The notes: generated from the letters alone by a model not told the origin. DNA of 64,000 nt from Erythrobacter insulae (GCF_007004095.1 NZ_VHJK01000001.1:2360501-2424500), one strand, 5' to 3'. Positions 35,716-46,556 are shown, counted from the first letter of the stretch. Numbers and translations: made by a program.

Positions 35716-37374
35716 ATGCCGAACGCTATGCGCTTTGCTGGACTCTTCTTGTTTGCTGCTTTGTCCTGCGTGAAGGCATCGGCGCAGGAGCGGCAAGTCG
35801 TCGATGCGTCTGCGCCGACGGATATTTCGGTCACAATCTATCGCGATCCCACGCGCGGTGTGGGTGATGAAATGGATGCCGATTGGCCCGAAGGCTTCGC
35901 TATGATCAGCGAAACCCGCACCGTCACGCTTCCGGTCGGCCATTCCACCATTCGTTTCGATAATGTCGCCGAAGGCATGGTTGCGGTCAGCGCAATCGTA
36001 ACCGGTCTGCCGGGCGGCACGATTGAAAAGAATCGCAATGCTGAGCTTTTGTCGCCGGCGGCGCTGGTGAACGGGGCGCTCGGTAACAGGATCACGGTAA
36101 CCCGTACCAATCCAGCCACCGGCGAACCGGTTTCGCAGCAAGCGATTGTGCGAACGAGAGCGGATGGTGGTTTGGTTCTGCAATCAGGCGCTGGTTTTGA
36201 AGCGGTACGCTGTGCCGGTATTCCCGAAACCCTTACATTTGACGCCGTGCCATCGGGCTTATCTGCGAAGCCCGTTTTCTCCATCGATACGCAAGATGAT
36301 AGCGGCGGCACCTTTGATGTCACCTTGACCTATCTCGCGTGGGGCTTTGATTGGCAGGCGGACTATATCGCCATCCTCAACGAGAAGCCGGGGCCTGGCG
36401 ATAACAATTCCCAAGAGTTCCAGATGAGCTTGCTTAGCTGGCTTAGTCTGGTGAATGACAATGGGCAGTCATTCGAAGATGCCCAGCTTTTGGTTGTTGC
36501 GGGTACCCTCAATATCGAAAGCGATTTTGAAGGTTTGGCTGATCCGCCCGTGGCGAGCCCGCTGCGCCTTACCTGTTACCCCCTAGGCAGTACGAGCATA
36601 GGCTCTCCCGTCCAAGATTATGGATCTCCGCGTCCGCTTCCTGCGCCTCCACCCATGGCTTTTCAAGATGCCGCGCCGATCATGGTAACAGGCAATCGCA
36701 GTGCGAAAGCCAGTATGATGGCGGCGGGCACGCCTTCTGTGATGTCTGCATCTGAAGAGCAGCTGGGCGATCTTAAGCTGTACCGCGTTCCCGAACGCGT
36801 CACCGTTTCAGCGCAGGGTTTGAAACAGGTCGCCTTTCTCAATCGTGAAAATGTGCGTGCCCGGTTGCTCTATATCTATGCATGCAGCCCTTATTCGTGG
36901 CGCGCTCCCGATAGCGATTTTGTGAATGCAGAAATGCAATTGGTGACCAAGAATAACGAGGAAAAGGGATTAGGCATCGCTCTGCCACAAGGTAAAATGA
37001 CCCTGTATGAGGCCGGCGCATTTGGTCTGCAGGTTGTGGCACGTACGGATCTACGCGATTATGCCAGCGGCCAAGACATTGAATTGGACCTGCCGCAGAG
37101 CAACCAGGTCAACCTCAGTTGCGGCAGGATCGAAGAAGAGCTCGATCCAAATAATATCGGGACGAAATGGGTCAAAATGAGCGCTGACATTCGCAACGCC
37201 AATCCTCACGACATCAAAATCCGTCTGTTGTTAGGCGAATCGGGTCAATGGGACATTCGTGCAAGCGGTGCAAAGCAGCAGGTGAAGAACGGCTTTGATA
37301 CGGTGGAATTGACAATTGCCGCCAACTCGACCCGTGAATTCCGCTGGAAAATTCGCAGTTACATGCGGGATTGA
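35716..37374 (+). CDS. exported DUF4139-like protein, second of a tandem pair
   Basis: A 552-residue paralogue of the preceding protein, sharing ISVTIYRDPTRG near the start, LLSPAALVNGALGNRITVTRTNPATG, and WGFDWQADYIAILNE in place of LGWSSDYVALYNE. The signal peptide is MRFAGLFLFAALSCVKASAQ, so either the ATG at 35716 or the one at 35728 serves. It differs from its twin by an insert around residues 285-345 that is Pro/Ala-rich and contains IMVTGNR (322-328). The C-terminus has AANSTREFRWKIR. The pair is probably one operon. Confidence 0.83.
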   Translation: MPNAMRFAGLFLFAALSCVKASAQERQVVDASAPTDISVTIYRDPTRGVGDEMDADWPEGFAMISETRTVTLPVGHSTIRFDNVAEGMVAVSAIVTGLPGGTIEKNRNAELLSPAALVNGALGNRITVTRTNPATGEPVSQQAIVRTRADGGLVLQSGAGFEAVRCAGIPETLTFDAVPSGLSAKPVFSIDTQDDSGGTFDVTLTYLAWGFDWQADYIAILNEKPGPGDNNSQEFQMSLLSWLSLVNDNGQSFEDAQLLVVAGTLNIESDFEGLADPPVASPLRLTCYPLGSTSIGSPVQDYGSPRPLPAPPPMAFQDAAPIMVTGNRSAKASMMAAGTPSVMSASEEQLGDLKLYRVPERVTVSAQGLKQVAFLNRENVRARLLYIYACSPYSWRAPDSDFVNAEMQLVTKNNEEKGLGIALPQGKMTLYEAGAFGLQVVARTDLRDYASGQDIELDLPQSNQVNLSCGRIEEELDPNNIGTKWVKMSADIRNANPHDIKIRLLLGESGQWDIRASGAKQQVKNGFDTVELTIAANSTREFRWKIRSYMRD

Positions 37375-37405
37375 ACCCCAAAACTGCTAATCCAACAAAA
37401 ATTTT

Positions 37406-37420
37406 GTTCCGCACTTGTTC
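37406..37420 (+). promoter_or_regulatory. SOS (LexA) operator of recA
   Basis: GTTC-CGCACTT-GTTC is an exact alphaproteobacterial SOS direct repeat, about 90 bases before the recA start. The second GTTC also forms a palindrome with GAAC at 37426-37429. A promoter with -35 TTGTTC (37415) and -10 TACATA (37438) at 17-base spacing would be covered by the bound repressor. Confidence 0.85.
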
Positions 37421-37508
37421 TTGTGGAACAAATGGAATACATACTGTCTCAACAAGGGGGCGGTCGATAATTCCTGATCACCTCTAGGCAAGTTAAGGAG
37501 GCCGTGCG

Positions 37509-38573
37509 ATGGCTACTAATCTTAAGTTGGTAGATAAGGAAAAATCCGTGGATCGTTCAAAGGCGCTCGACGCCGCGCTCGCTCAGATTGATCGTGCATT
37601 CGGCAAAGGTTCGGCGATGAAGCTGGGCTCTAAAGAAGCGATGGAGATCGAAGCGATTTCCACCGGTTCGCTCGGCCTTGATATTGCACTTGGTATAGGC
37701 GGTCTTCCAAAGGGCCGCGTTGTTGAGGTGTATGGCCCGGAAAGCTCGGGTAAGACGACTTTGGCTCTGCACGTTATTGCAGAAGCACAGAAGGCTGGCG
37801 GAACAGCGGCATTTGTCGATGCCGAACATGCGCTTGATCCAGTCTATGCCAAAAAGCTTGGCGTGGACATTGACGAATTGATCGTTTCTCAGCCTGATAC
37901 TGGCGAACAAGCACTGGAAATCACAGATACACTCGTGCGCTCGAACGCTATCGACGTGTTAGTGGTCGACTCTGTCGCCGCACTTGTTCCCCGTGCCGAA
38001 ATCGAAGGCGAGATGGGCGATTCTCATGTTGGTCTTCAGGCGCGGCTTATGTCTCAATCGCTGCGCAAACTTACAGGATCGATCAATCGCTCCAAATGCA
38101 TGGTGATTTTCATCAACCAGCTGCGCATGAAAATCGGTGTGATGTACGGTAACCCTGAAACAACGACCGGCGGCAACGCACTCAAATTCTATGCATCGGT
38201 TCGCCTCGACATCCGCCGTATCGGCCAGATCAAGGACCGTGATGAAGTGATCGGCAACTCCACCCGAGTTAAAGTCGTGAAGAACAAGGTTGCCCCTCCT
38301 TTCAAACAGGTCGAATTCGACATCATGTATGGCGAAGGCGTCTCGAAGCGCGGGGAAATTCTTGATCTTGGCGTAAAGGCGGGCCTCGTTGAGAAATCCG
38401 GTAGCTGGTACTCATATGACAGTGTTCGCATCGGGCAAGGACGCGAAAACTCGAAGACGTATCTGAAAGAAAACCCTGAAGTTTGCGACCGGTTGGAAGC
38501 TGCTATTCGCGGCCGAACCGACGAGGTCGCCGAGGAAATGATGGCGGGGCCGGACGCGAACCCCGACGACTGA
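37509..38573 (+). CDS. recA: recombinase RecA
   Basis: DNA strand-exchange ATPase and co-protease that triggers LexA cleavage; 354 residues. Walker A is GPESSGKTT (76-84), followed by [10 protein letters not shown] and [20 protein letters not shown] around Walker B, and [17 protein letters not shown] of loop L2. A strong ribosome site (AAGGAGG) precedes the ATG. The acidic C-terminus ([17 protein letters not shown]) is normal for the family. Transcription is governed by the SOS operator at 37406-37420, and a terminator follows at 38621. Confidence 0.99.
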   Translation: MATNLKLVDKEKSVDRSKALDAALAQIDRAFGKGSAMKLGSKEAMEIEAISTGSLGLDIALGIGGLPKGRVVEVYGPESSGKTTLALHVIAEAQKAGGTAAFVDAEHALDPVYAKKLGVDIDELIVSQPDTGEQALEITDTLVRSNAIDVLVVDSVAALVPRAEIEGEMGDSHVGLQARLMSQSLRKLTGSINRSKCMVIFINQLRMKIGVMYGNPETTTGGNALKFYASVRLDIRRIGQIKDRDEVIGNSTRVKVVKNKVAPPFKQVEFDIMYGEGVSKRGEILDLGVKAGLVEKSGSWYSYDSVRIGQGRENSKTYLKENPEVCDRLEAAIRGRTDEVAEEMMAGPDANPDD

Positions 38574-38620
38574 TCCTCAAGCGGGCTGGGCTGCGATCGC
38601 TGCAGCGCCCGGAAAACCGG

Positions 38621-38673
38621 AAAACCGGCGTCTGCCTGCCCATCCCAAGGGCGTTGGCAACGCCGGTTTTTCT
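38621..38673 (+). terminator. rho-independent terminator after recA
   Basis: AAAACCGGCGT (38621-38631) pairs perfectly with ACGCCGGTTTT (38660-38670) and runs into TT. The loop is long (28 bases) and holds a smaller stem-like part. It lies 48 bases after the recA stop and separates recA from alaS. Confidence 0.65.
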
Positions 38674-38773
38674 GTATTTATGGCTTCCGTGCGGCTGATC
38701 AAATGTGCAGCTTATCACTGACAATGCACTCTGTGGCTTGTCGACGCGCGGTCCATTGCCTAACTGCAAACCT

Positions 38774-41431
38774 ATGACGTCAACCAATGATATTCGCCGG
38801 TCGTTCTTAGACTTCTTTGGCAAGGCCGATCACGTTCAGGTGCCGAGTGCGCCGCTGGTCCCCTATAATGACCCCACACTGATGTTCGTGAATGCGGGCA
38901 TGGTGCCGTTTAAGAACGTATTCACCGGTCTCGAAACGCCGCCAGCGCCCAGAGCAACATCGTCGCAGAAATGTGTGCGGGCAGGGGGCAAACACAATGA
39001 TCTCGACAATGTTGGTTACACGGCTCGGCACCACACCTTTTTCGAGATGCTCGGCAATTTTTCGTTCGGCGATTATTTCAAAGAACAGGCGATTGAAAAC
39101 GCATGGACTCTGCTGACCCGTGAATGGGGGCTTTCTCCGGACAAACTAACGGCAACGGTCTATCATACCGATGATCAGGCATTTGATCTGTGGCGCAAGA
39201 TTTCGGGTCTACCAGAAGATCGAATCGTCCGTATTACAACCAGTGATAATTTCTGGTCGATGGGTGAAACCGGGCCGTGCGGGCCATGTTCAGAAATTTT
39301 CTATGATCACGGAGATCATATATTCGGCGGACCTCCGGGAAGTCCGGACGAAGATGGCGATCGGTTTGTCGAGATTTGGAATCTCGTATTCATGCAATTC
39401 GATCAGCAGGCCGATGGTTCGCGCCGCGAACTGCCAAGCCCTTCGATCGATACAGGCATGGGCCTTGAGCGTATTGCTGCCGTTATGCAGGGTGTCCATA
39501 ACAATTATGACACCGATACATTCAAAGCTTTGATCGCCGCATCGGAGCGGCTTACTGGTGTTTCGGCCCAAGGCGATCATGCTGCCAGCCACCGGGTAAT
39601 TGCGGATCACTTGAGATCGACTAGCTTCCTTATGGCGGACGGTGTTTTGCCGTCGAATGAGGGCCGCGGATATGTCCTGCGCCGGATCATGCGCCGGGCC
39701 ATGCGCCATGCTCACCTGCTCGGATCGAGCGAACCTTTGATGCACCGCCTTGTACCAGGGTTGGTGACTGAAATGGGTCAAGCGTATCCAGAGCTGGTGC
39801 GCGGGCAAGCCCTGATCGAAGAGGTTTTGGAACGCGAGGAAACGCAGTTCCGCAAAACACTCGATAAGGGACTCAAACTCTTAGACGAGGCCACCGGCGA
39901 AATGAGCGAGGGCGCAGAGCTCGATGGTGAGACTGCATTCAAACTCTATGACACGTTTGGTTTCCCTTATGACTTGACCGAAGACGCTCTGCGGGCTCGC
40001 GGAATTGGCGTGGATCGCAGCGGGTTTGACGCTGCAATGACGCGTCAGAAAGAGGCCGCGCGTGCTGCCTGGAAGGGTTCCGGAGAAGCTGCCTCTGGCG
40101 AGGTCTGGTTCGACATTGCCGAGCGTGCGGGGGCCACCGAATTCACTGGTTATTCTTCGACATCGGGTGAGGGGACCATCGTTTCCATCCTCAAAGATGG
40201 TGCCGAAGTATCCGAAGCTACCGTCGGTGACGAGGTTGTCATTCTAACCAACCAAACACCTTTCTACGGCGAAAGCGGCGGTCAGACTGGCGATTCCGGC
40301 ACGATTTCGAAACCTGAGGGTTTCGCTGCGGTCGTCAATGACACAAGCAAGCCACTTGGCCGCCTGCACGCGCATCATGCGACGATTCGTGCAGGGCACG
40401 TGGCCGTTGGTGAAAACATACAGTTAGAGGTCGATGCCGAGCGGCGGGCGCAAATCCGGGCGAATCACTCGGCGACCCACCTTGTTCATGCGGCCCTTCG
40501 CAATCGTTTGGGTGATCATGTTACTCAAAAGGGTTCCCTTGTGGCGGAGGACCGTCTGCGGTTCGATTTTTCCCATCCTAAAGGCCTGACCGAAGAAGAT
40601 ATTTCCGCGATTGAAGCCGAGGTGAATGCGGAGATCCGCGCGAATGAGCCGGTTTCTACCCGTCTGATGAGCCCGGACGATGCCGTAGAGGCGGGGGCAT
40701 TGGCGCTTTTCGGGGAGAAATACGGCGACGAGGTTCGAGTTCTGTCGATGGGCCGCGCTGGCGGCAAAGGGAAGAGCTACTCTGTCGAATTGTGCGGCGG
40801 AACCCACGTCAAGGCGACCGGCGATATCGGTGTGTTCCGGATAATCTCAGAGAGCGCGGTTTCATCGGGTGTCCGCCGGATTGAAGCCCTGACAGGGGAA
40901 GCTGCGCGAGCTTGGCTCGTTGATCGTGAGGATGCCTTGAAGGCGGCAGCCGGAGCAATCCGCGCAACGCCTGAGGAGGTTCCTGCGCGGATCAGCGCTT
41001 TGCTTGAGGAACGCAAGCGGTTGGAGAAAGAACTGTCTGAGGCGAAGAAGGCTCTCGCTTTGGGAGGCGGAGGCGCTGCAGCGAATTCTGACGCTACAGA
41101 TGAGCAAGTTGGCGGTCTTAAGTTCAGCGGTCAGGTCATCGAAGGACTCAGCCCCAAGGAGCTGCGCCCGCTGCTTGACGAAGCGAAGACACGTCTTGGT
41201 TCGGGCGTGGCCGTGATTGTGGCAGTCAACGAAGGCAAGGCGAGCATCGCGGCGGCTGTGACCGAAGACCTGCTAGGTCAGCACAGCGCTGTCGATTTTG
41301 TTCGTGCCGGCGTAGAGGCATTAGGCGGCAAAGGCGGCGGTGGCCGGCCAGATATGGCTCAAGGTGGCGGTCCAGACGGTTCGAAAGGCAAGGACGCGAT
41401 CACTGCGATTAAGGCACTAATCGCTGGTTGA
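38774..41431 (+). CDS. alaS: alanine--tRNA ligase
   Basis: Charges tRNA-Ala; cytoplasmic, 885 residues from the ATG at 38774. An upstream Met at 38705 would add 23 residues that do not fit the family start [20 protein letters not shown]. The class II catalytic core shows [34 protein letters not shown] and the [17 protein letters not shown] block. The editing domain has [13 protein letters not shown] and the zinc-binding Cys in ELCGGTHV. The C-terminal C-Ala domain has the Gly-rich [16 protein letters not shown]. It ends seven bases before the convergent antiporter gene. Confidence 0.98.
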   Translation: MTSTNDIRRSFLDFFGKADHVQVPSAPLVPYNDPTLMFVNAGMVPFKNVFTGLETPPAPRATSSQKCVRAGGKHNDLDNVGYTARHHTFFEMLGNFSFGDYFKEQAIENAWTLLTREWGLSPDKLTATVYHTDDQAFDLWRKISGLPEDRIVRITTSDNFWSMGETGPCGPCSEIFYDHGDHIFGGPPGSPDEDGDRFVEIWNLVFMQFDQQADGSRRELPSPSIDTGMGLERIAAVMQGVHNNYDTDTFKALIAASERLTGVSAQGDHAASHRVIADHLRSTSFLMADGVLPSNEGRGYVLRRIMRRAMRHAHLLGSSEPLMHRLVPGLVTEMGQAYPELVRGQALIEEVLEREETQFRKTLDKGLKLLDEATGEMSEGAELDGETAFKLYDTFGFPYDLTEDALRARGIGVDRSGFDAAMTRQKEAARAAWKGSGEAASGEVWFDIAERAGATEFTGYSSTSGEGTIVSILKDGAEVSEATVGDEVVILTNQTPFYGESGGQTGDSGTISKPEGFAAVVNDTSKPLGRLHAHHATIRAGHVAVGENIQLEVDAERRAQIRANHSATHLVHAALRNRLGDHVTQKGSLVAEDRLRFDFSHPKGLTEEDISAIEAEVNAEIRANEPVSTRLMSPDDAVEAGALALFGEKYGDEVRVLSMGRAGGKGKSYSVELCGGTHVKATGDIGVFRIISESAVSSGVRRIEALTGEAARAWLVDREDALKAAAGAIRATPEEVPARISALLEERKRLEKELSEAKKALALGGGGAAANSDATDEQVGGLKFSGQVIEGLSPKELRPLLDEAKTRLGSGVAVIVAVNEGKASIAAAVTEDLLGQHSAVDFVRAGVEALGGKGGGGRPDMAQGGGPDGSKGKDAITAIKALIAG

Positions 41432-41438
41432 GGCCGAA

Positions 41439-43208
41439 TCAGGCGTCCAGTGTTGCCGTGGATGTCCTCAATTTAGGTTTCTCGGATAGCCCGCCATCAC
41501 GTTCCAATCGTTCGCGATACTCGTCTCGCTTTTCATGGATCGAGGCGATGACCGGGCCCATGGCCACACCAATATCGACAAGCACCGCTTCGGAAAGCTG
41601 AAGCGAACTCTCAAGATTTTCGGGGACAGCATGGCTCGCACCTGCACGATAGAGCTGCGCAGCATGATCGGTGTCGCGTGCGCGCGCCACGATCAAAAGA
41701 TCAGGATACGTACTTCGCAATTTGGCCACCAGCCTCTGCGCAAGAACGGGCTCGTCCATTGTCAAAACCAAAGCCGGTGAGCGTTCGATACCCAGCCGTG
41801 TCAGCGCATCACCGCGCGCGGCATCGCCAAACGTAGCCCGGTATCCGTCGCGTTTGGCGCGATCAATCATATCTGGATCGGAATCGAGCAGGACGTAGGG
41901 TTGATCATGGCATTTCAGCATGTCGGCGATCAAACGGCCAACGCGGCCTCCGCCGATGATGATAGTGCGATGATCAAAATGATCTTCCTCGGGAAGTTCC
42001 GGGGATGCCTCAACTCGCCGTGCGATGACCCGGCCAAGCTTGGCCAATAGAGGAGTAACAGTAAGGCCAATAGCGGTAACGATTTGCCAGAATTGAGCCG
42101 TTTCAACATCGATGACAAGCGCGCTGGTGGCGGCGGCAAGTACGATCAACGTGGTTTCGCTCGGGCTTGCCATCAATACGCCAGTCTCAGCCGCGGTACT
42201 GCGCCGTGCGCCCATCATTTTCAGCAAAGAGCCGGTGATTATCGCTTTGAAAATGAGCACTCCGAACACAGCAGCGGCGACATTGGCCCAATCGCCGATT
42301 ATGGTCATCACATTGATGCTCATGCCGATTGTGATCAGAAATACGCCAAGCGCGAGGCCCTTAAACGGTTCCATGATGCTCTCGACTTCACCGTGATATT
42401 CGGTCTCTGCGATCAGGAGACCGGCGATCAAAGCGCCGACAATTGGAGAGAGGCCGGTTGCCGCCGTGGCCAGACTGGCTCCGATCACGACAAGCAGAGA
42501 TGCGGCCAAAAAGAGCTCGGGGCTTTTGGTTCGGGCAGCCTGCGAAAACAAGCGGGGAAGGGCAAAGCGACCAAGAACAAGCAAAAGCAAGATGACAAGA
42601 CCGCCTTGAAACAAGGTGTCGGTCAGACCGGACCATCCTTCGTTGGCGGCGTTGGGTGCAAGCGCGCCGAGGATAAAGATGATCGGCACAATCATAATAT
42701 CTTCAAACAACAGCATCGAAAGCGCCGCGCGCCCTACTGGTGATTTTGTCCCAGATATTGGCAGCACAATTGCGGTCGATGAAAAAGCGAGGGCAAACCC
42801 AAGCGCAAGCGCTGCGGTTGTTCCCATGCCGCTGTAATAGCCGAAGAAAGCGGCAGATGCCGAGCCGATAATCAACAGCTCTAGCGAACCAAGGCCAAAC
42901 ACCAATTTCCGCATTTGCCAAAGCCGGTTGAACGAAAGTTCCAAGCCGATAGCGAACAGGAGAAGTATTATTCCGAAATCTGCAAACGGCGCCAGTCGCT
43001 CAGGATCGGATATCGTGATATATTCAAGCCACGGGACATCTTCAACAAGCGCACCCAGGCCAAACGGACCAACCAGAACCCCGATCAGAATAAATCCGAT
43101 GATTGGCGTGATGCGGAAACGGGTAAAAACCGGGATAACAATGCCAGCCGCGCCCAGAATTACGAGAGCGTCCTGCATTACCGGGGACATAGTGAGTTCG
43201 CCTGCCAT
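41439..43208 (-). CDS. CPA2 family cation:proton antiporter with TrkA-N domain
   Basis: Inner-membrane monovalent cation:proton antiporter of the KefB/YbaL type, 589 residues. About 12 membrane segments cover residues 12-400, with FILIGVLVGPFGLG near the start and FSSTAIVLPI and LIAGLLIAETEY in the core. The C-terminal cytoplasmic part has a TrkA-N nucleotide-binding fold (TIIIGGGRVGRLIADML, then LLDSDPDMIDRAKRDGYRATFGDA). KefB relatives export K+ under glutathione-adduct control, but YbaL-like members are less well defined. It stands alone on minus between alaS and the GNAT-nitrilase gene, 30 bases after the latter. Confidence 0.9.
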   Translation of the reverse strand: MAGELTMSPVMQDALVILGAAGIVIPVFTRFRITPIIGFILIGVLVGPFGLGALVEDVPWLEYITISDPERLAPFADFGIILLLFAIGLELSFNRLWQMRKLVFGLGSLELLIIGSASAAFFGYYSGMGTTAALALGFALAFSSTAIVLPISGTKSPVGRAALSMLLFEDIMIVPIIFILGALAPNAANEGWSGLTDTLFQGGLVILLLLVLGRFALPRLFSQAARTKSPELFLAASLLVVIGASLATAATGLSPIVGALIAGLLIAETEYHGEVESIMEPFKGLALGVFLITIGMSINVMTIIGDWANVAAAVFGVLIFKAIITGSLLKMMGARRSTAAETGVLMASPSETTLIVLAAATSALVIDVETAQFWQIVTAIGLTVTPLLAKLGRVIARRVEASPELPEEDHFDHRTIIIGGGRVGRLIADMLKCHDQPYVLLDSDPDMIDRAKRDGYRATFGDAARGDALTRLGIERSPALVLTMDEPVLAQRLVAKLRSTYPDLLIVARARDTDHAAQLYRAGASHAVPENLESSLQLSEAVLVDIGVAMGPVIASIHEKRDEYRERLERDGGLSEKPKLRTSTATLDA

Positions 43209-43238
43209 ACGGTCGTCTACTCGGCTCTGCCGGTCATG

Positions 43239-44888
43239 TCATCCGCCACCTGCGGTTGGGGGACCGATTGGTTTTGCGGCACCTTCGTGATCTTCAATGG
43301 GCAGGCCCAAAGGATCCGAAATGTTGCCGACGCGCTTGTCCCATTCGATGCGGTAGAGATCAAAACGTCGGTCATGCAGGTTTTGAACCGTTCCCTCTGC
43401 GCGGGCCCAACTCAGATCAGCCAAATTGACATCACTGATAGTCAGCGTCTCGACATTTTCGCTGGCTTCCGCAGCGATGCCATCTCGGGCAAATGGGAAG
43501 TCACATGGCGTCAGGATACAGCTTTGCGCATATTGAATGTCCATGTTGGCGACATTGGGTAGGTTCCCTACATTGCCGCTCATCACGACATAGCATTGGT
43601 TCTCAATCGCTCGTGCCTGTGCGCAGTAGCGCACGCGCATGTAACCCTGACGGCTGTCGGTACAGAATGGTACAAAGATAATGCGGGCACCCTCGTCAAC
43701 CAGCCTTCGGGCCAGCTCGGGAAATTCGCTATCGTAACAGATCAGTATACCGATTGGACCGCAATCCGTCGGGATCGCGTCGATACTGTCTCCGCCTTTG
43801 ATGTTCCACCAATAGGCCTCGTTGGGAGTCGGGTGAATTTTCTCCTGCGCGTGCACGGATCCATCGCGCAGGCATACATACGCGACGTTATGAATGTCCC
43901 CATCCGGCATCCGAGTCGGGTGCGATCCACCGATGATGTTGATGTTATAGGAGAGCGCCATTTCGGAGAGGCGCTGACGAATGCGCGGCGTATATTTGCT
44001 GAGCAGTTCGATTGATTCCAGCGGGCTTTGCTCTTTCTCTTCAGCACTCAGAAGCATAAGTGTGAAAAGCTCGGGGAAAACGATAAAGTCGCTCTCATAA
44101 TCAGCAGCAACATCAACGAAATATTCGATGTGTTTCATAAATTCATCGAAGCCGGTGACGGCGCGCGCCTGCAATTGACAGGTCGCAATTCGAACACCTT
44201 CGACATCACGGGGAAGGCGGTGTTTCGGCGGAGAGTCGATGTCGACATACGGGTTGCGCCAGATCATTCGCACTGCGTTGGCTTTGGATTGCTTATCTTC
44301 GGGCAGATAGTTGTGCAGAATGCCGTGCGGCTCGAACCCGTTAGCCAGCTGAAAGCGCAAGACCGGATCGTGGATTTTGGTGTCGATGACCTTTTGCAGA
44401 TATTCCTCAGGTGTATCGGCGCGGTTGGTTTTGCGCCGCATCGCCTTTGCAAGGCCGGGCATGCGTCCGCCAAAGACGATGCCTTTTAGATCGAGGCGCT
44501 CGGCTAGAGCGCGGCGTTCCTCATACAGCCTACGGCCCAGCCGGGTGCCGCGTACGCCGGGGTCCACGCACATTTCGTATCCGTAAAGCCAATCGCCTGT
44601 GGGATCGTGACGGGATCCAAAACCGTTGCCGGTGACCTCGTCCCAAGAATGATCGGCCAGTGCGACAATCTCGTCGAGCCGCATGGATGCGCAATAGCCG
44701 ACGATTTTACCGTCGAGCTTGGCTATAAAACAGCCGTCAGCGTAATTGTTGATCTGACCGCGGATTTCGCCCTGCGTATAGGCCGGCAGATCGGCATAAG
44801 CCCGGCGAACAAGATCGCCGATGGCGCGCACATCCTTCAGCTTGGCCTGACGGATTTCAAGGCGTGCTCTGCGGCGAGGTTCGGTCAT
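43239..44888 (-). CDS. GNAT acetyltransferase fused to carbon-nitrogen hydrolase
   Basis: A two-domain fusion, 549 residues. Residues about 8-200 are a GNAT domain (LEIRQAKLKDVRAIGDLVRRAYADLP, CVDPGVRGTRLGRRLYEERR with the acetyl-CoA loop). Residues about 225-520 are a nitrilase-superfamily domain with the catalytic triad Glu in DFIVFPELFTL, Lys in AQEKIHPTPNE and Cys in GILICYDSEFPELARRL. The combination occurs in many bacteria and its substrate is unknown. A linked acetyl transfer and amide cleavage on one compound is a fair guess. It is separated from icd upstream by a terminator. Confidence 0.93.
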   Translation of the reverse strand: MTEPRRRARLEIRQAKLKDVRAIGDLVRRAYADLPAYTQGEIRGQINNYADGCFIAKLDGKIVGYCASMRLDEIVALADHSWDEVTGNGFGSRHDPTGDWLYGYEMCVDPGVRGTRLGRRLYEERRALAERLDLKGIVFGGRMPGLAKAMRRKTNRADTPEEYLQKVIDTKIHDPVLRFQLANGFEPHGILHNYLPEDKQSKANAVRMIWRNPYVDIDSPPKHRLPRDVEGVRIATCQLQARAVTGFDEFMKHIEYFVDVAADYESDFIVFPELFTLMLLSAEEKEQSPLESIELLSKYTPRIRQRLSEMALSYNINIIGGSHPTRMPDGDIHNVAYVCLRDGSVHAQEKIHPTPNEAYWWNIKGGDSIDAIPTDCGPIGILICYDSEFPELARRLVDEGARIIFVPFCTDSRQGYMRVRYCAQARAIENQCYVVMSGNVGNLPNVANMDIQYAQSCILTPCDFPFARDGIAAEASENVETLTISDVNLADLSWARAEGTVQNLHDRRFDLYRIEWDKRVGNISDPLGLPIEDHEGAAKPIGPPTAGGG

Positions 44889-44916
44889 ACGGCTTTATTC
44901 CTGAATGAATACGAAT

Positions 44917-44947
44917 AGGGCGGCACGTTCTCTAGAACGGCCGCCCT
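44917..44947 (-). terminator. hairpin after icd
   Basis: AGGGCGGC-A-CGTTCT pairs with AGAACG-GCCGCCCT, a 14-bp stem with one bulged base and a two-base loop. On minus it is followed by TATTCGTATTC. It lies 38 bases after the icd stop and before the GNAT-nitrilase start. Confidence 0.65.
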
Positions 44948-44984
44948 TATCCTACGTGAGATGGAAGCAAGGGTTCCTGATGGA

Positions 44985-46205
44985 TTAGCTCCAGTTTTGC
45001 ATCTCTTTCTCAAGGTTCTGAACGATCGACTCAAAAAACTGTTCGGTCGTTTGCCAGTTCTGGCCCGGACCGATGAGCAGTGCGAGATCTTTTGTCATCT
45101 GTCCCTTTTCGACTGTCTCGATGCAGACCCTTTCCAGGGTTTCGGCGAATTTTACGACATCAGGTGTCCCGTCAAACTTGCCTCGGTACATCAACCCGCG
45201 CGTCCACGCGAAAATTGATGCAATCGGGTTGGTCGACGTTGCTTTGCCTTCCTGATGCTGGCGGTAATGGCGTGTAACGGTGCCGTGGGCTGCCTCGGCC
45301 TCGACGGTTTTACCATCTGGCGTCATCAAAACAGACGTCATCAGGCCAAGCGAGCCAAAACCCTGTGCGACGGTGTCGGACTGGACGTCGCCGTCATAGT
45401 TTTTGCAGGCCCACACAAACTTGCCGCTCCATTTCAGAGCTGACGCGACCATGTCGTCAATCAAACGGTGTTCATAAGTGATGCCGGCCGCGTCAAATTT
45501 ATCGGCAAATTCGGCTTCGTAAATTTCTTGGAAGAGATCTTTGAACCGACCATCATATTTTTTCATGATAGTGTTCTTGGTCGAAAGATACACAGGCCAT
45601 TTCCGGTCAAGGCCATAATTCATCGACGCACGAGCAAAAGCGCGGATTGAATCGTCAAGGTTGTACATGGCCATCGCCACGCCGGGTGTTTCGAACTCGA
45701 AGACATCGAGATCAATTTTCTGTCCGTCTTCCCCTTCGAATACGAGCCGCAATTTTCCTGCGCCCGGAATGAGAGTGTCGGTTGCGCGATATTGGTCGCC
45801 GAATGCATGGCGGCCCACAACAATCGGATCGGTCCAGCCCGGCACGAGGCGCGGAACGTTGTCGATCACGATAGGCTCCCGGAAAACGACCCCGCCCAGA
45901 ATATTACGGATCGTGCCGTTAGGCGAGCGCCACATTTTCTTCAGACCGAATTCTTCGACACGCGCTTCATCAGGAGTAATGGTGGCGCATTTAACGCCGA
46001 CGCCGTGCTCTTTGATCGCATTCGCAGCATCGATCGTGATCTGGTCATCGGTCTCGTCGCGTTTTTCGATCGAAAGATCATAGTATCTCAAGTCCACATC
46101 AAGATATGGCAGGATCAAGCGTTCGCGGATCCACTGCCAAATGATTTTTGTCATTTCGTCGCCGTCAAGCTCTACGACCGGATTTTGTACTTTGATTTTT
46201 TGCAT
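44985..46205 (-). CDS. icd: NADP-dependent isocitrate dehydrogenase
   Basis: Oxidatively decarboxylates isocitrate to 2-oxoglutarate in the TCA cycle; 406 residues, cytoplasmic. The start [22 protein letters not shown] and the motifs [28 protein letters not shown] and [15 protein letters not shown] show the eukaryote-like (subfamily II) NADP enzyme usual in alphaproteobacteria. [14 protein letters not shown] is the cofactor-binding loop. It is monocistronic, with a terminator-like hairpin after it. Confidence 0.97.
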   Translation of the reverse strand: MQKIKVQNPVVELDGDEMTKIIWQWIRERLILPYLDVDLRYYDLSIEKRDETDDQITIDAANAIKEHGVGVKCATITPDEARVEEFGLKKMWRSPNGTIRNILGGVVFREPIVIDNVPRLVPGWTDPIVVGRHAFGDQYRATDTLIPGAGKLRLVFEGEDGQKIDLDVFEFETPGVAMAMYNLDDSIRAFARASMNYGLDRKWPVYLSTKNTIMKKYDGRFKDLFQEIYEAEFADKFDAAGITYEHRLIDDMVASALKWSGKFVWACKNYDGDVQSDTVAQGFGSLGLMTSVLMTPDGKTVEAEAAHGTVTRHYRQHQEGKATSTNPIASIFAWTRGLMYRGKFDGTPDVVKFAETLERVCIETVEKGQMTKDLALLIGPGQNWQTTEQFFESIVQNLEKEMQNWS

Positions 46206-46334
46206 GGCTAACGCCTCATCCCTTCTGGGCTACAAGTGTGCGATAGGATGTCTGTATTGATCCCTCGCACGCGCTCTAGCAGAGGTGCGCTGGCATTCAA
46301 GACAGGCGCGCAGGTTTTCAAGCCGTAAAAACGC

Positions 46335-46360
46335 AAAAAGCGCCGCAAATGCGACGCTTT
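46335..46360 (-). terminator. terminator after tRNA-Val
   Basis: On minus, AAGCGTCGC pairs with GCGGCGCTT (one G-T wobble, loop ATTT), then TTTGCGTTTTT follows. It lies just after the tRNA 3' end and before icd, so it closes the tRNA transcript. Confidence 0.7.
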
Positions 46361-46378
46361 CAGCTCAAATCGTTTTGA

Positions 46379-46453
46379 TGGTGGGCACAGGAAGATTTGA
46401 ACTTCCGACCCCTGCAATGTCAATACAGTGCTCTACCCCTGAGCTATGCGCCC
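46379..46453 (-). tRNA. tRNA-Val (anticodon GAC)
   Basis: A 75-base cloverleaf with encoded CCA. The acceptor is GGGCGCA/TGTGCCC, the D arm GCTC/GAGC, the anticodon stem CTGTA/TGCAG with loop TTGACAT, and the T arm GGAAG/CTTCC with loop TTCAAAT. The anticodon GAC reads GUC and GUU valine codons. It stands alone between cpdR and icd with its own terminator. Confidence 0.93.
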
Positions 46454-46556
46454 GCACCATCAAATGCCCGTTCTTTTCGAAAACGGGAGCGGCCCATTAA
46501 CGCGCCCTAATTAAAGGCGCAAGGCCTAAGCGCGCTCGGTTTCCAAAACTTTGCGT

